A stretch of 64,000 nucleotides of DNA from Williamsia deligens (GTDB lineage: Bacteria > Actinomycetota > Actinomycetes > Mycobacteriales > Mycobacteriaceae), in the NCBI RefSeq assembly GCF_024171765.1, contig NZ_JAMTCI010000001.1:1651137-1715136 (forward strand), written 5' to 3'. Below are positions 48,155 through 58,954 of the stretch, piece after piece; the stretch's first letter is position 1, and every line of letters begins with the position of its first letter. The position numbers and the translations under genes are program-made. The notes under the pieces are model-generated. The model saw nothing but the letters and a program-made list of their open reading frames with translations, was not told the origin of the DNA and did not search any database.

Positions 48155-49477
48155 TCAGCCGACGGGGGCGGGGACCTCGGTCGGGTTGGGCGTGATGCCC
48201 TGCGGGAGCGGAACCGGGGTCGGGTTGAGCCGGCCGGGCGGTCCCTCGGAGGTGGGGGTGGGCACCTTGCCGTTGATCAGCAGGTTGGCCTTCGCGCTGC
48301 CCACGAGGGTGGCGAAACCGTCGCGGTCGGGCAGTGCGACGTAACAGACGACGGTGCCGCTGCCGGCGTCCCAGCTCGCCCTCGTCAGCGTCGACCACTG
48401 CACGTTCAGGGTGCTGTCGGTGAACTTCTGCCGACCACCCAGGTAGGTGTCGGTGATCTGCGGACACGTGGTCTGCAGGAACGCGTTCTGCGTCGCCACG
48501 TCCGGCCACGGGCGCCCGCTGCCGGGCGCCCCGAACCGCTGACCCAGCCCGACCACGCCGGTCACCTCGAAGGCGTGCTGCTCGGCGCAGGCGACGGGAT
48601 CGGTGGGCTGACGGGTACGCAGGTCGATCCCGACGCACGTGCCGGCCGGCCACTGCAGCGACTGGTCCTGGTCGGCGACGCGACCGAGGAAGCCGACCAG
48701 CGTCCCGGTCGAGTCGGCGAGTTGCAGACCGCACCGCAGGGTGCGTTCGCCGGCGTCCCACTGCCGTTTCGACGGGAACAGCATCCCGACGGAGAAACGG
48801 CCGTCGGGGTCGAACCGCCCCTGCAGGTACCCGGAGACCTGCCCCGGGCAGAACTGGTCGCGGATGGCGCCGAACTGTGCGGTGGTCGGCCAGGGGGCGT
48901 CGTCGCCGAACGCGGGCGCCGTCGGTGCGACCGAGGAGGACGGACCCGACGACGGTGCGGGCGACGTCGACGTGGCCGGTGACGACGTGGCCGACGGCCG
49001 GGGTGCCGACGACGACGCCGCGCCGCCGGCGGTGGGTGCGGTGGACGAGGCGGTCGCCGACGCTTGTGCCTCGGCGAACTGCGCGGTGGTGATGGTCGAC
49101 GCGTCGACGATGCCGGCGACCTCGAAGTAGTGCTCGCCGCCGCATCCGATCGCGGTGGGGTGTCCCGGGTCGTTGCGGGGCCAGGTCAGGCAGGTGCCCG
49201 GGACCGACCGGTTGAAGGCGTTGGAGTCGGGTCCGCGTTCGGAGGCGCCGATCTCCGACGTCGCGATGGTCCCCCCGTCGGAGAACCCGCCCACGGAGGC
49301 GACGACGGCACCGGCGGCGAGCGCGCCGAGCACCACGGCGCCCAGGACGGTCCGCAGCGGGTGCGATCGCAGCCAGGAGATCCCTCGAGGGGCCGTCGGC
49401 GAGGTCTCGGGTCGGGTGTCGGGTGAGCCGGAGGTCTCGTCGTGCGAGTCCTCGTGAGGTTCGTTCTCGGTGGACAT
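48155..49477 (-). CDS. Septum-formation-family membrane protein
   Basis: 440 aa. An acidic cytoplasmic N-terminus (about 35 residues), one membrane helix (TVLGAVVLGALAAGAVVASV) and a large outer part follow. Two Septum_form-like units each have Cys pairs: GTCLTWPRNDPGHPTAIGC with EHYFEVAGIV, and GTCVGIDLRTRQPTDPVAC with QHAFEVTGVV. A Ser/Thr/Ala/Pro-rich linker lies between about residues 135 and 190. The orthologous place is Rv3835. A role at the division septum is from family naming, not proven. Only 13 bp from the zincin. Confidence 0.88.
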   Translation of the reverse strand: MSTENEPHEDSHDETSGSPDTRPETSPTAPRGISWLRSHPLRTVLGAVVLGALAAGAVVASVGGFSDGGTIATSEIGASERGPDSNAFNRSVPGTCLTWPRNDPGHPTAIGCGGEHYFEVAGIVDASTITTAQFAEAQASATASSTAPTAGGAASSSAPRPSATSSPATSTSPAPSSGPSSSVAPTAPAFGDDAPWPTTAQFGAIRDQFCPGQVSGYLQGRFDPDGRFSVGMLFPSKRQWDAGERTLRCGLQLADSTGTLVGFLGRVADQDQSLQWPAGTCVGIDLRTRQPTDPVACAEQHAFEVTGVVGLGQRFGAPGSGRPWPDVATQNAFLQTTCPQITDTYLGGRQKFTDSTLNVQWSTLTRASWDAGSGTVVCYVALPDRDGFATLVGSAKANLLINGKVPTPTSEGPPGRLNPTPVPLPQGITPNPTEVPAPVG

Positions 49478-49620
49478 CGCGACCCATCATGCCCGCTCGC
49501 CGATCGGTGACGTAGATCACGCATGTCGCGCGTGCAATCAGCGCATGCGTGCCCGACTACACCTGCGCAACCGATCCGGCCCACAGGGGGCCGGACGTTC
49601 AGAGAGAAGGAGCGATTTCG

Positions 49621-49824
49621 ATGAGCTTCGTGGACAAGGCCAAGGACGCAGCCGGCGACGCGATCGACAAGGCGAAGAACGCCGCCGAGGACGCGGTCGG
49701 CAAGGCCAAGGAGGTCGCCGGTGACGTCACCGACAACAAGGATCTCAAGGCCGAAGGCAAGAAGGACCAGGGCGAGGCCGGCGTGAAGAAGGCCGGACAG
49801 AACATCAAGGACGCCCTGAGCTGA
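49621..49824 (+). CDS. CsbD-like general stress protein
   Basis: 67 aa with AGAGAAGGAG as Shine-Dalgarno. The chain is a repeat of short amphipathic units (DKAKDAAGDAIDKAKNAAED and VGKAKEVAGDVT), with no Cys, Trp or Tyr, as in CsbD/YjbJ and LEA-like stress proteins. These are usually abundant under stress and of unknown mechanism. The next gene follows after 90 bp. Confidence 0.85.
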   Translation: MSFVDKAKDAAGDAIDKAKNAAEDAVGKAKEVAGDVTDNKDLKAEGKKDQGEAGVKKAGQNIKDALS

Positions 49825-49913
49825 TGCTCACGGCAGTGCGGCCGGGCGCGACCTGCGCGGTACCGCTGCCCGGCCGCACCGCCACCCCCGAACTTCCCTG
49901 AAAGGACACCGTC

Positions 49914-50201
49914 ATGACCGACACCATCTCCACCACCCCCCGCCACTCCGCCGCCGAGAGCACCCCGGCCCGTCGCCGCAAGGGCAGCGTCACCGCCAAG
50001 CTCGCCGCCGTCGTGCTCGTGGTCCTCGTCGCCGCGGTCGTGACCTTCGTCCTTCAGAACACCGAGCGCCTGCGCCTGTCGTTCATCGCGTGGGACCTCG
50101 ACATCAACGTCGGCTACGCGATGCTCGGCGCCGTCGCGGTCGGCATCGTGATCACGTTCGTCCTGACCGCCGCGCTCAAGCTGCGCTCCGCGGTCAAGTG
50201 A
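49914..50201 (+). CDS. LapA-family membrane protein (DUF1049)
   Basis: 95 aa. Two membrane helices (KLAAVVLVVLVAAVVTFVLQ and AMLGAVAVGIVITFVL) are separated by TERLRLSFIAWDLDINVGY, the classic LapA layout. The N-terminal 30 residues are polar. Related proteins take part in lipopolysaccharide or envelope assembly in Gram-negatives; in actinobacteria the role is not known. Confidence 0.85.
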   Translation: MTDTISTTPRHSAAESTPARRRKGSVTAKLAAVVLVVLVAAVVTFVLQNTERLRLSFIAWDLDINVGYAMLGAVAVGIVITFVLTAALKLRSAVK

Positions 50202-50217
50202 TCGGCTGACACAACCC

Positions 50218-51057
50218 ATGACGACGCTCTCCGACACCGAACTCCTCGGCATCCTCTACCGGGCGACGGGACTCATCTCCCCCGTCCTGGATGCCCTCGC
50301 CGACAGCGACCCCTTCGACGGGTCGCCCGGCGAGACGGGGGAGAAGGGTCGGGGAGCGTCGTCGTCTGCGTCCGACGATCCGGTCGAGGTCGGTGACGCC
50401 GACAGCGACGCCGACGACCTCAGCTTCGCTGACAAGGCCGTCAACGCCGCCGCCTCGTCGCTCTCGTGGGCGACGAACGCCGCATCCGCACCCGGATCCG
50501 AGAAGTGGCAGGCGATGTCCGTCGCCGAGCGTGACGACTGGTGGGTCACGCGCGTCGGGTCGATCACCAACGTGCTCGTCGCCTACCCGGGTGTCCTCGG
50601 CGCCGTCGCCGACAGGTTGCCCATCCAGGACGTCCTCGGGTTCACCCAGCAGACGTTCGTCCTCTGCGCGATCGCCCGAGTCCACGGGGTCGACGACCGT
50701 CGTGCGCAGGCCCGCATGATCGCGGAGGTGCTGTGCGGGCGCACCATCGACGACGCCGTCGCACACGCCGACGCTGCGACGCTGGAGAAGAGCGTCCCCG
50801 ACGACGTTCCCGACACCACCGGGCAGCAGGGCCGCCCGTGGTCCGCGCGGGAGGTCGTCCGCCGTGTGTGGACCACCGCGAAGGTGCTGCGCGCGGTCGT
50901 CTCCGAGATCAGGCACCGCCCGTCGCCGTCGAAGCTGTGGCGCACGTTGAGCAAGGTGCCCGTCGTCGGCGCCGCCGCCGATTACGTCGGCGAGCGATCG
51001 GCGCTGCGTCACGCGGCCGACGCCGCCGCGGAATGGCTCGACGCCGCCGCTGTCTGA
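50218..51057 (+). CDS. Hypothetical protein
   Basis: 279 aa. Not recognised as a named family. Acidic, low-complexity residues 38-70, then mainly helical segments with conserved-looking [20 protein letters not shown] and [20 protein letters not shown], somewhat like EcsC-type proteins. No signal peptide. It starts 16 bp after the LapA-like gene and is followed by serS 52 bp later, so it may be the last gene of that small transcript. Confidence 0.7.
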   Translation: MTTLSDTELLGILYRATGLISPVLDALADSDPFDGSPGETGEKGRGASSSASDDPVEVGDADSDADDLSFADKAVNAAASSLSWATNAASAPGSEKWQAMSVAERDDWWVTRVGSITNVLVAYPGVLGAVADRLPIQDVLGFTQQTFVLCAIARVHGVDDRRAQARMIAEVLCGRTIDDAVAHADAATLEKSVPDDVPDTTGQQGRPWSAREVVRRVWTTAKVLRAVVSEIRHRPSPSKLWRTLSKVPVVGAAADYVGERSALRHAADAAAEWLDAAAV

Positions 51058-51109
51058 GCGATCCCGGCGCGTGGTCGGACGGCACACCCCGATCAGTAAG
51101 GTATGCGGC

Positions 51110-52366
51110 GTGATCGACCTGAAGCTCCTGCGTGACGACCCCGACCTGGTCCGTGATTCGCAGCGCAAGCGCGGTGAGGATCCTTCCCTCGTCGACACCC
51201 TGTTGTCCGCGGACGAGAAGCGTCGATCGGCCATCGTCGAGGCGGACACCCTCCGCTCGGAGCAGAAGGCACTCGGCAAGCGGGTCGGCAAGGCCGCACC
51301 GGAGGAGAAGCAGGCTCTCCTCGACGAGGGCAAGCAGCTGGCCGAGCGGGTGAAGGCGGCCGGCGCGGCGCAGTCGGACGCCGAGGCCGCCGTGACCTCC
51401 GCCCACCGCGCGATCGGCAACGTCGTCGCGCCGCAGGCCCCGGCCGGGGGCGAGAGCGACTTCGTCGTCCTCGAACATGTCGGCGAGCCGACGGCGATCG
51501 AGAACCCGAAGGACCACCTCGAGATCGGGGAGTCGCTCGGTCTGCTCGACATGGAGCGCGGCGCCAAGGTGTCGGGCTCGCGCTTCTACTTCCTCACCGG
51601 CAACGGCGCGCTCCTGCAGCTCGGACTGCTGCAGCTCGCGACGCGGTTGGCCGTCGCCAACGGGTTCACGATGATGATCCCGCCCGTGCTGGTCCGCCCG
51701 GACGTCATGGAGGGCACCGGGTTCCTCGGCGCCCACGCCGACGAGATCTACCACCTCGACGACGACGACCTCTACCTCGTCGGGACCTCCGAGGTGCCGA
51801 TGGCCGGCTATCACATGAACGAGATCCTCGACCTGGCCGACGGTCCCGAGCGCTACGCCGGGTGGTCGAGCTGCTTCCGGCGCGAGGCGGGCAGCTACGG
51901 CAAGGACACCCGCGGCATCATCCGCGTGCACCAGTTCGACAAGGTCGAGGGCTTCGTCTACTGCAAGCCCGAGGATGCCGAGGCCGAGCACCGGAAGCTG
52001 CTGGGGTGGCAGAAGGAGATGCTCGCCGCGATCGACGTCCCCTACCGGGTGATCGACACCGCCGCCGGAGATCTCGGGTCGTCGGCTGCGCGCAAGTTCG
52101 ACTGCGAGGCATGGGTTCCCACGCAGGGCACCTATCGCGAGCTGACGTCGACGTCGAACTGCACGACCTACCAGGCACGACGCCTGTCGGTGCGCTACCG
52201 CGACGAGAACGGCAAGCCCCAGACCGCCGCGACTCTCAACGGCACGCTCGCCACGACGCGCTGGATCGTCGCGATCCTGGAGAACCACCAACAGCCCGAC
52301 GGCACCGTGCGCCTGCCGCCAGCGCTGGCGGAGATGGTCGGCACCGAGGTGCTCGCCCCGCGCTGA
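51110..52366 (+). CDS. serS: Seryl-tRNA synthetase
   Basis: 418 aa from a GTG at 51110. The N-terminal tRNA-binding long coiled coil covers about residues 30-100 ([20 protein letters not shown]). The class II core has motif 2 ([20 protein letters not shown]) and motif 3 ([18 protein letters not shown]). [19 protein letters not shown] is also typical. It charges tRNA-Ser. Normal length and intact. The gene order with zincin, septum-formation protein, and an AraC gene nearby recalls the Rv3833-Rv3838 region. Confidence 0.98.
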   Translation: MIDLKLLRDDPDLVRDSQRKRGEDPSLVDTLLSADEKRRSAIVEADTLRSEQKALGKRVGKAAPEEKQALLDEGKQLAERVKAAGAAQSDAEAAVTSAHRAIGNVVAPQAPAGGESDFVVLEHVGEPTAIENPKDHLEIGESLGLLDMERGAKVSGSRFYFLTGNGALLQLGLLQLATRLAVANGFTMMIPPVLVRPDVMEGTGFLGAHADEIYHLDDDDLYLVGTSEVPMAGYHMNEILDLADGPERYAGWSSCFRREAGSYGKDTRGIIRVHQFDKVEGFVYCKPEDAEAEHRKLLGWQKEMLAAIDVPYRVIDTAAGDLGSSAARKFDCEAWVPTQGTYRELTSTSNCTTYQARRLSVRYRDENGKPQTAATLNGTLATTRWIVAILENHQQPDGTVRLPPALAEMVGTEVLAPR

Positions 52367-52412
52367 GCGCGTTCGGTGCGGATGTCGCGACGCGTCCTGA
52401 CATGATCAGCCG

Positions 52413-53333
52413 ATGATGATCGCCGGGATCCTCGCGGCCCTGTTCGCCAGCGTCGCCTACGGGGTCTCGTCGGTCCTGCAGGCTCTCGCCGCCCGGCGCT
52501 CGCACGACGAGGCCGTCGCCCGTGGCGAGACCGGGATGGCCACGGCGACCGGCGGACCGACCCTGCGGTCGACCATCGCCGCGATGCTGTCGGTCCTGTT
52601 CATCGTGGGCACGGCCCTCGACGTCCTCGGGTTCGTCGGCGGCGCGGTGTCTGCGCGTCTCACACCACTGTTCCTGTCGCAGACCATCATCAGCGCCAAC
52701 CTGGTCATCACCGCGGTCCTCGGCATCATCGTGCTGAACATCCGGCTGCACGCCCGCGACTGGATCGCCATCGGCGTGGTCATCGCGGCCCTGTGCGCGC
52801 TCGGCGCGTCGGCCAAGGAGAACCCCCGCCAGACCGAGTCGACGACGTTCCACTGGGCCGTCCTCGTCGCGACGGTCGCGCTGGTGGCGGTCTCGATCGC
52901 GATCGTCCGGTGGCTGGGGTCGCGGGCGGCCATCGCCGCGGGTCTCGCCGCCGGCGCCCTCTTCGGTGCGGTCGCGATCTCGGTCCGCATCCTCGACGGG
53001 CTCGACCCGTTCTCGCTGTCGTCGCTCCTCGCCGACCCCGCGCTGTATGCGCTCGCCATCGCCGGCGGCGGCGGGTTCTATCTGCACACCGTCGCACTGC
53101 AACTCGGGTCGGTGAACGGTGCGACGGCGGCGCTGGTCGTCGGCGAGACCGTCGTGCCCGGTGTGATCGGCGTGATCTTCCTCGGCGACGAGACCGTCCG
53201 TGGTCTCGCCTGGCTGGCCGTGCTCGGGTTCATCGCCGCGGTGGTCGGGGCGGTGACCGTCGCGTGGTCGGGAGCGGTCGAGGCGTCGGCACAGTCGGAG
53301 TCGGCCGAGTCCGCAGAACCGGCACGGCCCTAG
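52413..53333 (+). CDS. DMT-superfamily-like multi-spanning membrane protein
   Basis: 306 aa with nine or ten hydrophobic helices and no loop larger than about 25 residues. It resembles the EamA/DMT transporters or the NIPA-like Mg2+ transporters: GILAALFASVAYGVSSVLQA at the start, PLFLSQTIISANLVITAVLG and GATAALVVGETVVPGVIGVI. Substrate unknown. The tail is Ala/Glu/Ser-rich. The stop overlaps the convergent AraC gene by 4 bp (CTAG). Confidence 0.8.
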   Translation: MMIAGILAALFASVAYGVSSVLQALAARRSHDEAVARGETGMATATGGPTLRSTIAAMLSVLFIVGTALDVLGFVGGAVSARLTPLFLSQTIISANLVITAVLGIIVLNIRLHARDWIAIGVVIAALCALGASAKENPRQTESTTFHWAVLVATVALVAVSIAIVRWLGSRAAIAAGLAAGALFGAVAISVRILDGLDPFSLSSLLADPALYALAIAGGGGFYLHTVALQLGSVNGATAALVVGETVVPGVIGVIFLGDETVRGLAWLAVLGFIAAVVGAVTVAWSGAVEASAQSESAESAEPARP

Positions 53334-54145
53334 CGCGTCGAGCGCCCCGCCTCGCGGGTGGCACTCGGTGTCTCGCCGATGATCGCCCGGTACCGCCGGG
53401 AGAGGTGGGCGTGGTCGGCGAAGCCGAGATCCGCGGCGAGGGCGGAGAGATCGGTGGTGGGGTCGGAGTAGAGCCGCGTCGCCGCGTACTGCATGCGGCG
53501 ACACTCGATGAGTTGTTTCGGGGTGAACCCGGTGTGGCGCCTGACCGTCCGTTCGAGCGTGCGTGGCGACGCATGGACGGCATCGGCCAGGGCCGTCGCG
53601 GTGGTGATGTCGTCGCGGTCCTCGGCGAGGCTCGCCGCGGAGTTCGCGAGCAGCCCCGCGTCGTCGACGCGGTCGGCGAGGGGCGCCAGCCAGCCGACGA
53701 GGATCCGCCGCAGGTCCTCCCGGGCGGCGTCGGTGGTCATCGCGGCCACGAGGTCCTCGGCGGGGGAGTCGGCGAACACGATGTCCGCACCGACGAGGCC
53801 GTCGTCGACGAGGTCGGTGAGCACCGGTGTCGCGGCGGGACGGAACAGGACCCCGACGGCCCATCCGCGTCCGGTGAGCGTGCGGGTGCTGACCCGGGGC
53901 TGGGGACCGTAGAGCCCGGTGTGATGCGTGCCCTCGACCTGCGGGCCGGCCTCGGTCACCACGTTCAGCGCCGGATAGTTCAACACGCGCTGGACGAGCG
54001 GTCTCGGCACGTCCCACCGGACCACCCAGACCTGCCGTGCCAGGTGGTCCAGCCCGAGGTCGAAGCGGTCGAAGACGACATGCGGTGACCCGGGGTTGAG
54101 GTGGCCGCGGGACGCGACCGCGCGGCGGATCTCGGACGGGCCCAT
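53330..54145 (-). CDS. AraC-family transcriptional regulator
   Basis: 271 aa from the ATG at 54145; a longer frame exists but the upstream part looks non-coding. The N-terminal part is a DUF6597-like cupin-type region (HARQVWVVRWDVP-like segments). Two HTH motifs lie in the C-terminal 100 residues: TALADAVHASPRTLERTVRRHTG and LSALAADLGFADHAHLSRRY. It is divergent from the VOC gene with 62 bp between, so it probably controls that gene. Rv3833 of M. tuberculosis, next to serS, is also AraC-type. Confidence 0.88.
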   Translation of the reverse strand: MGPSEIRRAVASRGHLNPGSPHVVFDRFDLGLDHLARQVWVVRWDVPRPLVQRVLNYPALNVVTEAGPQVEGTHHTGLYGPQPRVSTRTLTGRGWAVGVLFRPAATPVLTDLVDDGLVGADIVFADSPAEDLVAAMTTDAAREDLRRILVGWLAPLADRVDDAGLLANSAASLAEDRDDITTATALADAVHASPRTLERTVRRHTGFTPKQLIECRRMQYAATRLYSDPTTDLSALAADLGFADHAHLSRRYRAIIGETPSATREAGRSTR

Positions 54146-54207
54146 CGTCGGGTCAGTCTGTCGCAGATGTTCAAGACCCACCAGCGTGTCGCGACGACGA
54201 TCGGTGC

Positions 54208-54711
54208 ATGACCACGACAGAGAACACCGCACCCGCATCGGGCGACCACACCACCGACGGCCGCCCCCACGTCTACTCGTCGCTGACGCCGTTCGTCGTC
54301 GTCACGCCCGCGGCGGACGCGATCGCGTTCTACCGCGACGTGTTCGGCGCGGAGGTGGCCGGCGTGACCGAGATCGGCGGCACCGTCGCGCACGCCGAAC
54401 TGCAGTTCGCCGACGGTCGCCTGCAACTCGGTGAGCCCAACGACGCCTACGACCTGGCGGCACCGGCCGGCGGTGCGCCGGTCGTCTACTCCCTCGCGAT
54501 CTACGTGACCGACGTCGACGCGACAGTGGAGCGTGCGGCGCAGCACGGCGCGACGGTCCGGGAACCGGCGATGACGTTCGTCTCGGGCGACCGGTTCGCG
54601 TCCATCCTCGACCCGTTCGGCGTCCGCTGGTCGGTGATGACCCGCGTCAAGGACCTGTCGCCGCAGGAGAGCGACCGTCGCGTCGCCGAGTGGGCCGCGA
54701 CCCAGGGGTGA
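54208..54711 (+). CDS. VOC-family protein (PhnB/glyoxalase-like)
   Basis: 167 aa. VOC fold: VYSSLTPFVVVTPAADAIAF, YRDVFGAEVAGVTE, HAELQFADGRLQLGEP, and SLAIYVTDVDATVERAAQ with the last strand FASILDPFGVRWSVMTR. Similar to PhnB-like proteins, often a non-catalytic or resistance-type binding protein. Paired with the divergent AraC gene, so maybe induced by its ligand. Metal residues are partly kept (His in HAELQF, Glu near FGEP-type end not clear). Confidence 0.82.
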   Translation: MTTTENTAPASGDHTTDGRPHVYSSLTPFVVVTPAADAIAFYRDVFGAEVAGVTEIGGTVAHAELQFADGRLQLGEPNDAYDLAAPAGGAPVVYSLAIYVTDVDATVERAAQHGATVREPAMTFVSGDRFASILDPFGVRWSVMTRVKDLSPQESDRRVAEWAATQG

Positions 54712-54757
54712 CCTGACGGGGTGTCGATGCCGACGGGTGACCGGGTGCAGCGCGTCG

Positions 54758-55190
54758 TCACGGATGCATGCGGGCGCCCTTGAGGACCTTGTCCACCACG
54801 TTCTTCGGGGCGTGGAGGGCGATCCCCACGAGGTCGAGATCGTCTCGCGACACCGCCCGGACGGCGGCGCGGTTGTCGTCGTCGTTCCCGGTCCGGAAGA
54901 GGTCGGCGGTGAAGATCGCCGGGGTGAGCCCGCGCCCGACAGCTCGTGAGCGCGCCGCCCGCAGCGTCTCCTGTGTCCCCGCGAAGACGAGGACGGGGCT
55001 GACCGAACATCGCGAGATACCGGGTGTCGTCCGCGTCGACATAGGGCTCACCGACGAGTTCCGGTGTCGCCGCCGCGAGACCGCTGACGAGGAAGGCGGT
55101 CACGTTCAACCGCTGCCACACCTCGAGGTCGTCGCGGAGCAGGACGGCGATCTTGGTGGCGAATCTGATCGGGGCACTGTCGGGGGCCAT
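54758..55190 (-). pseudogene. DUF2000 family gene with a frameshift
   Basis: The ORF from the ATG at 55190 reads MAPDSAPIRFATKIAVLLRD and continues as a DUF2000 protein to YLAMFGQP, then leaves the frame. The remaining part (VLVFAGTQETLRAARSRAVG to the end at 54758) is in the next frame. Removing one G from the run of four at 54995-54998 restores MFGQPVLVFAG and a 143-aa protein, the usual family length. So it is a one-base insertion in a homopolymer, real decay or a sequencing error. DUF2000 proteins have a peptidyl-tRNA-hydrolase-2-like fold; function unknown. Confidence 0.78.
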
Positions 55191-55239
55191 GCCCGCAGTC
55201 TGCTCATCGTCGGACCCCGAGGTCTTGTACGTTCGTGAT

Positions 55240-56035
55240 GTGGTCGTGCAGACGCAGGTGCGCGCCTGGGATCCCGGCATCGACGGCGTCGTCGAAGTCC
55301 TCCACGCCCGATTCGTCGACCACGACTACCCGGCCCACACACATGATTCGTGGACGCTGTTGATCGTCGATTCCGGCGCGATCGGGTACGACATGGCCGG
55401 CACGCACCACGCCTCGGTGCGTACGAGCGTGACGCTGCTGCCTCCGCACGTCCCGCACGACGGGCGCACGGTCACCGCATCCGGGTTCCGCAAGAGGGTC
55501 GTCTATCTCGAGGCGGACCTGCTGCACGGCGTCGGACAGGCCGTCGACGCACCGGACATCAGCGACCCGACACTCCGGGACAGGCTGAGTCGGCTGCATC
55601 GCAGTCTCGGCCGACCCGGCGACGAGTTCGAGGCGCAGAGTCGTCTCGAGTTCGTCCTGGAGCGGCTGCAGGCCCATCTCGGCCCCACCGCGCGGGACGG
55701 CGGTCGGGTGTCGCCGACCATCCGGCGTGACGCCGCGATGGCCGGTCGGCTCCGCGACCTCCTCGATGCGCGGATCGTCGACGGTGTGACCCTCGGTGAG
55801 GCCGGCGAGGCCCTGAACGCGTCGCCCACCTACCTCGTGCGGGCGTTCACCCGCGAGTACGGCATCCCACCACCGATATCTGGTCGGGCGCAGGATCGAC
55901 GTGGCGCGTCGCCTGCTCCTCGCGGGTGTGCCCGCGGTCGACGTCGCGACCGCCAGCGGCTTCCACGACCAGGCGCATCTGCACCGCCACTTCCGGCGGT
56001 TCCTCGGGACGACACCGGGCCGGTTCCGGGCGTAG
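55240..56035 (+). pseudogene. AraC-family regulator gene with a frameshift near the HTH
   Basis: The ORF starts with GTG at 55240 (or 55246): an AraC cupin-type sensor domain (HDYPAHTHDSWTLLIVDSGA, LLPPHVPHDGRT), then the first HTH (VTLGEAGEALNASPTYLVRA). Near 55870 the frame changes. The usual G-I-P-P-H-R-Y-L is read only after a shift, and the other frame continues VGRRIDVARRLLLAGVPAVD to FRRFLGTTPGRFRA and a TAG at 56033. Two bases lost (or one gained) explain it. It is divergent from the DUF2000 gene, a common pairing, and that gene is also broken. Confidence 0.75.
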
Positions 56036-56038
56036 CGG

Positions 56039-56713
56039 CTACTCCGCGAGGTCGACCGTCGGCAGCGCACCGAGAACGGCGAACGCGCCGAGACAGGGCT
56101 CGACGTCGCCGACGATCGTCCACGCGCGCAGTTGTGCGGCCGAGCGGCGGGAGACCAGCGCGCGGGCGAGATCGGCGTCGCCCGCGGCGATCACGACGGC
56201 GGGGTCACCGTCGGCCGAGCGCCAGTTCCAGTGGTGACCGCGCAACTCCACCGTCGGCAGGTCGCCGAGTCGGTCACCGAGCCGACCGGCGAAGCGGTCG
56301 CGCACGTGTCGGAAGGCGTCGGTGTCGGTGGCACCACGGATGCGCAACGCGCCCCGCAGATCCTGCTCGTGGATGGTGATGTCGGTGACCGGCCGGTCTC
56401 CCGACTGCCGCAGGTGGTCGCACATGGGCCCGGTGAGGCCGCGCCACTCGGCGATCAGCTCGGCGACGTCACGGTCGCGCCGGGACGCGACCTGCGCGGC
56501 GGTCCAGTCCGCGTCGTGGTCGTCGGGCTCGTGCCCCGCGACGACGTCGGCGCCGATGCCGACCATGTGCGACAGCAGGTCCCGGACGGTCCAGTCCGGG
56601 CACGCCGGCACGCGCGACTCGACGGCTCGGCTGCTCGCGGCCCCCACCAGACCGATCACCCGCTGCTGCGCGGCCGTCCACTCCGTCACCGCGTCGAACG
56701 TCACCGCGTCCAC
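56039..56713 (-). CDS. Maleylpyruvate-isomerase/DinB-type mycothiol-dependent family protein
   Basis: 224 aa from the GTG at 56713, which has GGAGG about 6 nt upstream; GTG 56722 is an alternative. The DinB fold motifs are PACPDWTVRDLLSHMVGIG (Cys and first metal His) and TDITIHEQDLRGAL (second His). The late His is in RGHHWNWRS. It is thus a second member of the mycothiol-type family in this window. Unknown substrate. It ends 3 bp before the broken AraC stop on the other strand. Confidence 0.82.
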   Translation of the reverse strand: MDAVTFDAVTEWTAAQQRVIGLVGAASSRAVESRVPACPDWTVRDLLSHMVGIGADVVAGHEPDDHDADWTAAQVASRRDRDVAELIAEWRGLTGPMCDHLRQSGDRPVTDITIHEQDLRGALRIRGATDTDAFRHVRDRFAGRLGDRLGDLPTVELRGHHWNWRSADGDPAVVIAAGDADLARALVSRRSAAQLRAWTIVGDVEPCLGAFAVLGALPTVDLAE

Positions 56714-56783
56714 CGTCGTCACCTCCGTGTCGGTCGACGGGGCGCGACGCCCGCCGAGGTCGCCCGGCTGTGCCGGGCACTGA

Positions 56784-58352
<1,569 letters not shown>

Positions 58353-58408
58353 CCCCCGGATTCGCGCGGCCGAGAACGGCGCCGCGTGCAGCAGCGGTAC
58401 GTCCGCTC

Positions 58409-58441
58409 ACCGGCCGCACCCGTGACCCGGGTGCGGCCGGT
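58409..58441. terminator. Hairpin terminator after the hydrolase gene
   Basis: Stem ACCGGCCGCACCCG / CGGGTGCGGCCGGT, 14 bp perfect, with a TGACC loop, 57 bp beyond the hydrolase stop. No T-run. Confidence 0.7.
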
Positions 58442-58473
58442 TCGGCGTTTGCCGACGCCGTCGCCGGGGAACA

Positions 58474-58947
58474 GTGGTGGGCGTGTCCCACCGTGAGGCG
58501 ATCAGCGAGACGACCCTGGGTGCGTGGCTGTTCAAGGGCAACAGCGGCCGGTGGGACATCGTCGGTGCGATCGACGACGGCCTGTCGACGGTCGAGAGTC
58601 GGTGTGTCGTCGACAACTACCGCAGCGCGATGATGCGTCGTGGCCAGCGCGCCGTCCTGTGGGTCAGTGGACCGGCGTCCGGGCGGGCGCCGCGCGGTCT
58701 GTGGGGGACCGGCTGGATCACCGGGTCTGCCGTCCCCGACGGCGACGGGCAGCTCGTGGTGCCCACCGACATCACCCTCCTCGGTCCGGACGACCGCCTA
58801 CGCGCCGACGACCTGCGCGAGGTCCCCGCTTTGAGCACCCTCGAGGTCCTCCGCGTGCCCGCGGGCAGCAACCCGTCCTGGATCGACGTCGACCAGTTCG
58901 CCGCGCTGCGGGATCTGCTGCCGCCCTGGCCCACCCGTCCCCGGTGA
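58474..58947 (+). CDS. EVE/PUA-like domain protein
   Basis: 157 aa from a GTG at 58474; GTG 58483 is an alternative. The N-terminal half looks like an EVE/PUA-like fold: GAWLFKGNSGRWDI, then CVVDNYRSAMMRRGQRAVLW and GLWGTGWITGSA. EVE domains bind modified bases in DNA or RNA and are often attached to defence nucleases, but here it stands alone with a C-terminal part of unknown type. Moderate confidence; the similarity is by eye only. No signal peptide. Confidence 0.6.
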   Translation: MVGVSHREAISETTLGAWLFKGNSGRWDIVGAIDDGLSTVESRCVVDNYRSAMMRRGQRAVLWVSGPASGRAPRGLWGTGWITGSAVPDGDGQLVVPTDITLLGPDDRLRADDLREVPALSTLEVLRVPAGSNPSWIDVDQFAALRDLLPPWPTRPR

Positions 58948-58954
58948 GCTGTGG

